From: Alopecurus myosuroides
Taxonomy: Eukaryota; Streptophyta; Magnoliopsida; Poales; Poaceae
Direction of reading: 5' to 3'
Assembly (NCBI GenBank): GCA_028641055.1
Contig: CM054060.1
Location: 56,880,292-56,944,291 of the forward strand
DNA length: 64,000 nucleotides
Every line of letters begins with the position of its first letter. Positions within the stretch are counted from its first letter, which is position 1. The translations under genes and the position numbers were made by a program. A model generated the notes under the pieces. That model made no database searches. It saw only the letters and a list, made by a program, of their open reading frames with translations, and was not told the origin of the DNA. Below, piece after piece: positions 57,238-64,000 of the stretch.

Positions 57238-58665
57238 TGATACGTCATAAACGTATCCTTAATTTCTGATGTTCCATGTTGTTTTCATGCCATATGCTAC
57301 ATATTTCCTATACACTTTATGCCATTTTTATCGACTTTCTCGGACTAACCTATTCACAAGATGCCAAGAGCCGGTTCCTTTTTTTTTTTTTGCTATTTTT
57401 AGTTTCAGAAAAGTTGTTCTAGAAATATTCACGAAATTGGACAATTCAAAAGCCAGATGTCTTAGAATTCCCGACACGTCCTAGAAGTCCAAAGAAGACC
57501 CGGAGGGGGCCCTGGATCCCCCACACCATGCCTACACGCGGGCTAGCCCTTGGCCGCCCCCACTGGTGGTGTTGACCCCTCGGGAGCCCACTGACGTTGC
57601 CCGTTCGCCTATATAATCCTCCCGATGCATAAACCCTAAAACAATCAGCCTTTTCCGTGAAAAGTTCCGTAGCTCCGCCGCCGCCGACAAGTTTCGGGGG
57701 ACATAAATCTCGGTTCTGGCACCCTGCCAGGACGGGGAAGTGCCCCCCGGATCCATCTTCATCGACTCCACCACCATCTCCATCACCATTGCTGACTCCC
57801 ATGATGAGGAGGGAGTAGTTCTCCCCCGATGCTGAGGTCTCTACCGGTAGCTATGTGTTTCATCTCTCTCTCTCTCTCTCCCATGGTGTTATCTTTATGT
57901 GATCATGAGCTTTGTAATCTAGTTGAATATGTAGATGTACTCTTCGTCTATTATGCTACTCAAGTGGTTTTGTTATTGAGATCTCTGTAAACACTTTGAT
58001 CACGGTGTAAAGGTGACAGTGTGTGCACCGCGTGGTTTAACATGATATTTATATCTTGTGTTAGATGACCCTATGAAATTGTGGTGTTTGTCTAGTAGCT
58101 TCTAGGGCGCTCATAGTGACAGCGTGGGGTTAACTAGATATGGGAATGCGACTTTGAGGAGTGATGTTACAGCCCTATGCAATGAATTGGTGTTTGTTAT
58201 TCGACCGGAGAGTGGTTCGGAGTAGCATAGTGAAGAGATGATATTTATGCATTCAATTATGTTATCATTGTTGAGAGTGTTCACTAGTGAAAGTATGATC
58301 CCTAGGTCTTGTTTCTAAGCATTGAAACACCATTTACAATCAAATCTACTACATGTTTGATTGGTGTCATTTTTATTTCAGATTGCTATTATCACTTATA
58401 AACATCTATATTACTTGTATTTCACTCTCTCTTCGCCGAACTAGTGCACCTATAAAACTAATTTTTTTATTAGGTGTGTTGGGGACACAAGAGACTTCTT
58501 GTATCGTATTTCCAGGGTTGCTTGAGAGGGATACCTTTGACCTCTTTCTCCCTGAGTTCAATAAACCTTGGGTAATCCACTTAAGGAAAATTGCTCCCGT
58601 TCTATAAACCTCTGCACTTGGAGCCCCAACACTGTCTACAATAATAGAAGCGTGTGTAAACATCA
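57238..58665 (+). repeat. 3' LTR of element F (1428 bp)
   Basis: TGATACGTCATAAACG to GTAAACATCA. Compared with the 5' copy it has a T-run expansion near 57380 and a CT-repeat expansion near 57870. Confidence 0.87.
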
Positions 58666-58924
58666 ATGACATCTGGGTATAGCCTAGAAAGTGCAATGGA
58701 ATTGAGATTTTTCAAGACTAGTACTTAAATCCTCTAGAAGATAGAGAGATACATACTCTGGGCCCTCTCAGTGTCACATATTTCAACCAATCGTTTGGCC
58801 AAACACAATATGATTTATCACAAGGACATCAGTGATATGGATGAGAAAAGAGGACGGTAATGGGTTTTATGTGTTATGATCAAAGAGTTTGATCAGATCA
58901 CATCACATGACTAGTAGAAAACGA

Positions 58925-59000
58925 GCCTCTAGTCCCGGGCCGTAAGGGGCTCTAGTCCCGGATAGCCATCCGGGACTATTTATCCTGGACTAGAGCCCCC
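58925..59000. repeat. Left subterminal inverted repeats of the CACTA element
   Basis: 'ctctagtcccgg' occurs twice and is answered by 'ccgggactatttatcctgga'. These palindromic words are the likely transposase binding sites. Confidence 0.7.
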
Positions 59001-59208
59001 CTTTTGTCCCGCTCGCCCACGAGCCACGGCTAGAGGGCAGCCCACGGGGAGCTCCCGGGCGCCCTCGGGGCACCCGGGACTCGACTTTTTTTTAATGTTT
59101 TTTTTTCGATTTTCCTTTCCATTTAGTCTCTATTATTTCTATCTCTAATCATTCTCCCTTAATATTATTTTTTTAACTCTGATCACCTTTCTTTCACTCA
59201 AAACTAAC

Positions 59209-59272
59209 ACTTCCCAGGAGGTCACCCATCCTCAGACTACTCCACTCCTAGCACGCTTAACTTCTGGGTTCC
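59209..59272 (-). other. 5S rRNA-like segment (boxes A and C) inside the CACTA element
   Basis: On the minus strand 'GAAGTTAAGCGTGCT' (59264-59250) matches the box A region of plant 5S rRNA. 'GATGGGTGACCTCCTGGGAA' (59230-59211) matches the box C region, at about the correct spacing. The 5' third and 3' end of 5S rRNA are missing, so this is not a functional 5S gene. It could be a 5S-derived SINE-type remnant or an internal Pol III promoter relic. Confidence 0.75.
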
Positions 59273-59621
59273 TTCACTCTCAGCTTCCAATAATCAAATA
59301 CTGTTTTACTCACAATAGTATGATGTCAATCATGTTAACCTTTGACATATGATATCGCACATCTTTATTTTCTGAATCAAAAAATTATTTAGTTAAACAT
59401 AAATAAATAAGTAATAATAGTCTTGAATTCAAATAATAATTAATTAATTTAAACAATAGTTAATTAATTAATTTAAAATATAATTAATTAATTTAAATAA
59501 TAACTATTTACTCCAAATTGTTAGCATATTATCTTTGGATAGATATTTTTTCTCTTACTACGAAATTTCATCACATATATATACATTAATTGCTTAATTA
59601 AGCGCGTTCAGATCGATCATG

Positions 59622-59622
59622 C

Positions 59623-59647
<25 letters not shown>
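59622..59647. repeat. AT dinucleotide microsatellite
   Basis: About 13 AT units within the CACTA element, in a broader AT-rich tract 59400-59760. Confidence 0.95.
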
Positions 59648-59653
<6 letters not shown>

Positions 59654-59793
59654 CAAGGATATTTAAAATAGATATATACATATAATTAAACAAGGACACG
59701 TACATATGTCTTCTAGGGATCGAATATATATATAAACATCACACACTAAACAATACATAATATGCATATATAGGGCGTCATGTGGGCTCCCAT

Positions 59794-60903
59794 CTACATG
59801 GACTGCTCGTCTTCCGAATCGTCCCAAACAGTAGGAGACCGGGGGGCAAGGTGACGGTGCCCGTAGCTGAAGCGGTACTTCTCCCAATATTTGTGCCTCG
59901 AACTAGGGAATTTTTCCTTCATGGTAAGTCTTCGGATAGATCAACGCGACTGCCATAGCAGCCATGTAAGTCTTCGGATAGTCAAACTGGAACAGGTCCT
60001 GGATATCAATATGTCATTGAGATGGTATCTTAATATGCCAGGTGTTCCATATTGCCTTCTTGTCATTCGTTATGTCAACGCTAGTAAAACATATGCCGCT
60101 GTTGACAAGGAAATCCATCAGTTCTGGACAATGCTTGTCGCTACTGCAACCAAAAAAAATGGAACAAATGTTAAACAAATAATGTTATATATGCAACAAC
60201 AAATTGGATCAAATGTTATGCAACAAGTATAAGTTTCAATGCAACAAGTATATTATTGTTTCAATGCAACAAAAATATATTGTTTCAATGAAACAAATTT
60301 ATTCTTTCCAATGAAACATTGCTATATGAATATATTGCTTTCAATTCGTATGCAATTTCGGCCATCCAATACATTATTGCTATATATGAATACAAATAGA
60401 ATTTTCCAATACACACATTTCTATATGAATACAAATGAATTTCCAATACACATTGCTATATGAATGGACACATGGATATATATATTGCTTTCTATGCAAT
60501 TTCGGCCAATATATATATTATTGCTATATGAATACAAACGGAATTTCCAATACACATTGCTATATATGAATACAAATGGATACACACACGTACATGTTGC
60601 TATCCTTTACAATTTTCGATCCAATCAAAATAAGATCAAGGAGAAACATGGGAAAAGAGAAAGAGAGGATAAGATCGATCAGAGTGCTTACCTTGACCAT
60701 TTGAAGAGAAAGACACGCCTCTTATGAGCAAGTTGCATGAGAGCCACGTCCTTTTGATTGGCTGTGTACTCAAGATCAAGGCCTAGAAAACCCCCGCCAT
60801 CCTCGCGAAGCCATTTCTTCATGAGGTCAAGATAGGCCGGAACCCTTCTACTCTCATTGGTGTATACGACATCAAGTTTGCGACCATGTGTGTCCACGTC
60901 CAT
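59794..60903 (-). pseudogene. Captured WRN-like 3'-5' exonuclease gene, decayed
   Basis: It resembles plant DEDDy 3'-5' exonuclease (RNase D/WRN-type) proteins, which trim nucleic acids from the 3' end. Exon 1 runs from ATG 60903 to 60692, with FLGLDLEYT supplying the first D-x-E pair (residues 43 and 45) and ALMQLAHKRRVFLF after it. A perfect donor (AAG|GTAAGC read as AG|GTAA) and acceptor (ttggttgcag|T) define a 548-nt intron (60691-60144). Exon 2 continues with CPELMDFLVNSGICFTSVDI and HIDIQDLFQFDY, and closes with a Trp/Tyr/His-rich tail (KYWEKYRFSYGHRHL) and acidic WDDSEDE before TAG at 59794. A stop at 60014-60016 and a frameshift near 59925 break it. The D of the third motif is not clear. 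Family call is from motif pattern only. Confidence 0.65.
60185..60590. repeat. Degenerate repeats in the captured gene's intron side
   Basis: Words 'tttcaatgcaacaa', 'tgctatatgaatacaaa' and 'ggaatttccaatacacat' recur with variation. They begin just beyond the predicted acceptor and fill most of the intron. Confidence 0.7.
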
Positions 60904-61064
60904 GATCTCTAGTCCTATTGTAGAGAATGTGGAAGAATGAAGAGAGAAGAGCAAGAGGGAGAAGAGAGAGGCGCTCGGCACTGTAGCAATGGCGCGTTTC
61001 TCTGTTTTTAAGCCTCCCCGTGGATCAACTTCTGAAGCGCGCGGGAGACACATGGTTTGGGCAT

Positions 61065-61340
61065 TTAGTCCTGGGCCATAACACCACCTGGGACTAAATG
61101 CTCTTCGGCTAGGCGAAAGGTTGCCACGAAGACTTTTAGTACCGGGTCGTGTTACGACCCGGGACTAAAAGTCTGCGAGGTGACGTGAACGGTTGCCATA
61201 GGACTTTTAGTCCCGGCTCGGGTTACGATGCGGGACTAAAAGCTTTCGAGCGAGGTGGGCCATTGCCCTGCCCCCTCTGGTCCCGGTTGGTAGGCTCATG
61301 GGGACTAGAGCTAAAAACCGTTGGTTTTTTTCTACTAGTG
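61065..61340. repeat. Right subterminal inverted repeats and terminal repeat of the CACTA element
   Basis: Three palindromes of the form 'tttagtcccgg..ccgggactaaa' occur near 61067-61100, 61132-61171 and 61203-61242. The last base pairs give TTTTCTACTAGTG at 61340. Confidence 0.8.
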
Positions 61341-62118
61341 CATAGTCTCACCCCGTGATATCACCGGTATCGTGGAGTTAAGGGAATAAGTGCAATGAGT
61401 AACTTATAAGGTTCTTCCGTTCCTTGTGGACACACAAGAGCCATCATGGGCGTCCACGATCCCGCTGTTGGTTATTGTTCGGTAAGTTCTCGAACATGTA
61501 TGTGTGTTATCGAGTATTTACGGGTCACACGCTTAAGCCGTGCCAACCTTTAGTTGAGGGAATTAATATGTTATTATTTGTTGTATGAATGTATGAAGTC
61601 ACATAAACAAGTCTGGTGTCTATCAGAGTGGTTTCGAGGAAGTTACTATAAGACAGAAATTATGCCGGTGCTAGGCAGAAATTAGATGATAGATAACGGC
61701 GTACATGAGATGTCCCGGGGTGTTAGAAATATGTTTCTAACATCGGTAAATAACATTGATGATTTTATCTATATGGTTCATGTGGTTCCGGAGGAGTTTC
61801 AAGGACTTTCCACAAAGGGGGGAGTGCTAGTGGGGGGCAGAAATGCCCTTCATGGCTACACCCTATTTTATGGGGCCGCCAGGTGGGCCCCAGTGTCTCC
61901 ACAAGTTGGTACTCATAGTCCCTGTATTTTCCCCGAATTCATTGGAGAGAAAAAGGAGATAATAAAAAAGGAAAGGAGAGGGAGGTGGAGTTGGACTCCA
62001 CCACCCAATCCGAGTTGGGCTAGGGGAGGGGCTGTGGCCACCTCCTTGGTGCGGCCACCCTGCTCCTAGCAAAACTAGGACTCCCCTCTTCCTTAGGACA
62101 GTCTCCCCCTCCCTCCCA

Positions 62119-62128
62119 CTATATAAAG
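62119..62128 (+). promoter_or_regulatory. TATA box of the split copia LTR
   Basis: 'ctatataaag' follows a C/T-rich stretch, and 'aacccaagactcatag' follows. Position and context fit an LTR promoter. Confidence 0.5.
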
Positions 62129-62660
62129 AACCCAAGACTCATAGAAAAACACACAATTGACTCTCAAACCTCTATTTCTCTCTAGTAGAATTAGATGATC
62201 TAATTAGAGCCCCCTAATTGAATTAGAGCCTCTTCTAATTGGGTTTTTGAGGTGTCCTCTCCCGATCATTCCTCGTTCTAATTTTAGATCTCTCTCATGT
62301 GTTGAGAACTTCAAGTTTCATATAGTGCTACCAAATAGCAACGTCAGAAGGTTGTCTCTCTTCGTGGGTGCCGAGTCCTAGATGGTGGAGCACTAAGGGG
62401 TTGACACGAGCGTACGCGTGCACACAATAAGAGGGATTACGTGTGTGATCCTTGACTAGGGAAGGCTTAGCGACATCCTCCAACTAGGCGTGTGAGGATA
62501 TACGATTGTTCAGATCTCTTCTATGACTACATTGAATCGGTTGCCCGGTGAGTCGTGATCTAGACCCTTGCATGTATGGGTATACCTCGTTATCTTAATA
62601 GTGATATTGGTGGACTACGTAGGGCACATTTTTAAAATTCTGCAGCGTATACCAGCATAC

Positions 62661-63435
62661 CGGCGGCGGGAGGGGTGTCGAACCTTATCTACGAGTTGAG
62701 TTTTTACTAAAATTTGGATTTTCAATAGATTAGGTTAGAGATTTTGTTAGCCGTCTTCTTCCTCCATGGAAATGACATCTTATCTTTGGCCCACTGATCG
62801 ACTGCGAGATCTCCGTCATGATGTCAATGGTGGTGTTGAAATATCTAGTGGTTATTTAAGGTACGGGCCTTAAGATCTTGCGTCGCTAGATCGGTTTTGG
62901 ATCTCTTCTCATGTTTGCCATCAGAATGACGGTCCTCGCAGTATTTGTCCCATCTGCCACTTCCTCAAATATGGTGGTTCGTACTCTCGAATCCCAGCGA
63001 CGCCGATCAGACTGTTCGGTTGTTTTTCCTTACAATACTGGTGTTGATACTCTGGCCTATGTTGGTTGGTTACTTTAATGGATACTTGCATTCTCGATGC
63101 CTTGAAATTGCGGCTCAAGAAAATTATGGGAGAACCATCGTTCGTATTTACAGATTTGTAATTTGCACTCTATGTTGTACAATTTCCTTCAAAAAAGTAC
63201 AAGATTATGTAATGAAAGAACAAATAGTTTGAAAATCTCGGAGATTTGATAGTTTCTTTTAGACTTTATTTTGTAATTGCTGTAGTGAGATCATGTATCT
63301 TTTACCATGTACAATTTTCTACAGAAAATATATAATGGTACTGATTGTAGAAAAAGTAAACAATTTCTTTTGAGACGATCATCCTCCATTGCTCCCGACG
63401 CCACTTGCCCCCCTACATGAAGCGCTCTCCACCAT
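62661..63435. other. Unassigned intergenic sequence
   Basis: No recognisable gene, repeat or transposon end was found here on either strand. A frame at 62945-63232 (+) contains hydrophobic residues but no known motif. Confidence 0.4.
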
Positions 63436-63595
63436 CTATATATTATCCCTTCCTTTTCTTTCTTCTTCCCATACAAGAGACTACGGCCATGCCTGCCCTG
63501 CCCAATTCCATGGCGAGCTCGCACGACCAACGTGGCGATGTGACGTTGTTGACCCACGCGTCCAGCCAGGTCGGGCTGCTCTACTGCCGACACAC
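63436..63595 (+). pseudogene. Possible gene start truncated by an LTR insertion
   Basis: 'ctatatatta' (63436-63445) lies about 45 bp before ATG 63489, which opens a frame MPALPNSMASSHDQRG. The frame stays open for 35 codons to the LTR start at 63596 and stops soon after inside the LTR. A second ATG (63510) in good context (ccATGGCG) could be the start. Codon and GC content differ from the flanking AT-rich DNA. It could equally be chance, as 35 codons are few. Confidence 0.25.
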
Positions 63596-64000
63596 TGATA
63601 CGTCATAAATGTATCATTAATTTCTGATGTTGTTTTCATGTTATTTCCGAGATGTTTACTATACACTTTATGTCATTTTTTATCAATTTTCCGGACTAAC
63701 CTATTGACAAGATGCCACAGAGCCAGTTCCCTGTTTTCTGCTGTTTTTAGTTTCAGAAAAGTGTTCTGGAAATATTCTCGGAATTGGAAAATTCGAAATC
63801 CGGAAGTCTCAGAAATCCCGGAGGTTCCACGGAGCCCCGAAGAGATCCGGAGGGGGGGGGCCTCAGGGGGGCCATACCATAGGGAGGCGCGCCCCCCTTG
63901 GCCGCGCCGGGGGGTGGTGTGGGGCCCCCGGGCCTCCATTTCCTCTGCCCTTTCGCTTATTTATTCTCCCCGAGGCAAAAACCCTATAGATATATCGCTT
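63596..64000 (+). repeat. 5' part of an Athila-type LTR (continues beyond the window)
   Basis: TGATACGTCATAAATG is followed by the segment shared with A, B and F ('tttagtttcagaaaag', 'cggaagtctcagaaatcccg'), then the GC-rich 'ggccgcgccggggggtggtg'. The target site would be 'cacac' or similar. The remainder lies to the right. Confidence 0.85.

Larger units (their letters stand above)
53235..58665 (+). mobile_element. Element F: Athila-type element with no coding region
   Basis: LTRs at 53235-54630 and 57238-58665. The target duplication is gtgac (53230-53234) / atgac (58666-58670), one base different. The 2607-bp interior goes from a decayed primer site almost directly into the non-coding block shared with A, B and E. 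No gag, protease or pol trace is present. LTR copies differ by many substitutions and small indels, so this is an old insertion. Confidence 0.88.
58909..61340. mobile_element. Non-autonomous CACTA DNA transposon with captured gene
   Basis: The right end is CACTAGTAGAAAA (read inward on minus). The left end reads GACTAGTAGAAAA, one base changed. The 3-bp duplication 'cat' lies at 58906-58908 and 61341-61343. Subterminal 'tagtcccgg' words in inverted arrangement at both ends are typical of grass CACTA elements. No transposase is present in its 2432 bp. Inside are a 5S-like segment, AT-rich repeats and a decayed exonuclease gene. Confidence 0.88.
52756..62660 (+). repeat. 3' LTR of the AT-rich copia element, split by F and a CACTA element
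   Basis: Pieces are 52756-53234, 58671-58908 and 61344 to about 62660. The start TGTTGGAGATATGCCCTAG is close to element C's LTR start. Junctions are set by the duplications gtgac/atgac (F) and cat (CACTA). A TATA box 'ctatataaag' at 62119 fits LTR promoter position. The 3' end is uncertain because no second copy is in the window. Confidence 0.55.

Noticed and set aside
59209..59272. A functional 5S rRNA gene
   Set aside because: Only about half of the 5S sequence is present, with substitutions between the boxes, and no repeat-unit spacer or terminator context is seen.

Overview
This window is typical of repeat-filled intergenic DNA in a large grass genome. The many nested Athila-type, Tat-type and copia LTR retrotransposons, plus a CACTA transposon with 'tagtcccgg' ends, fit the wheat/barley/rye tribe (Triticeae). 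That assignment is inference from element style, not from a database search. I see no intact host gene. I see only transposon genes (mostly broken), two captured or relic gene fragments, and one possible gene start cut off by a retrotransposon at the far right.

Layout. 1-3271 is the 3' part of a Tat-like Ty3/gypsy element with an intron-containing antisense gene. It sits inside the 5' LTR of element A (3272-10956), a non-autonomous Athila-type element with a broken gag-protease. A 9-bp-duplication insertion (9208-10313) lies in A's 3' LTR. The core is a nest that can be read from its target-site duplications (TSDs). A probable solo LTR, R (ends 11007 and 48906, TSD gtcgg), is split by element B (11340-40041, minus, TSD tgtac). 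B's 5' LTR is split by copia element C (17189-29592, TSD ctagc) and by Athila-type element E (30110-39802, minus, TSD gatgc). C is split by D (22820-27267, minus), a coding-free element with LTRs that I read as identical.

At 40245-47995, R also contains an LTR and internal piece of another gypsy element. That piece carries a 38/76-bp minisatellite, itself interrupted by a 3560-bp solo LTR (42084-45643, TSD cgtag), and is followed by an LTR scrap and a decayed gypsy protease/RT. 48907-50209 holds relic repeats and a two-exon-like gene fragment. From 50210 an AT-rich non-autonomous copia element runs to its 3' LTR. That LTR is split by coding-free Athila-type element F (53235-58665) and by a CACTA element (58909-61340, TSD cat). 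The CACTA carries a decayed WRN-like 3'-5' exonuclease gene and a 5S-rRNA-like segment. The window ends with a possible gene start and a fresh Athila-type LTR at 63596.

How the parts relate. A, B, E and F differ completely in coding content (gag-protease; an unrecognised protein; gag-protease plus Athila ORF-1-like gene; nothing), yet each keeps an approximately 2.0-kb non-coding block before the 3' LTR, bounded by two copies of the polypurine-tract motif. All four lack polymerase genes and would need a partner's enzymes. C alone has a full pol, and it was uninterrupted until D landed just after its YVDD active site. LTR differences (7 in 1331 bp for C, none seen for D, clearly several percent for B, E and F) agree with the nesting order.
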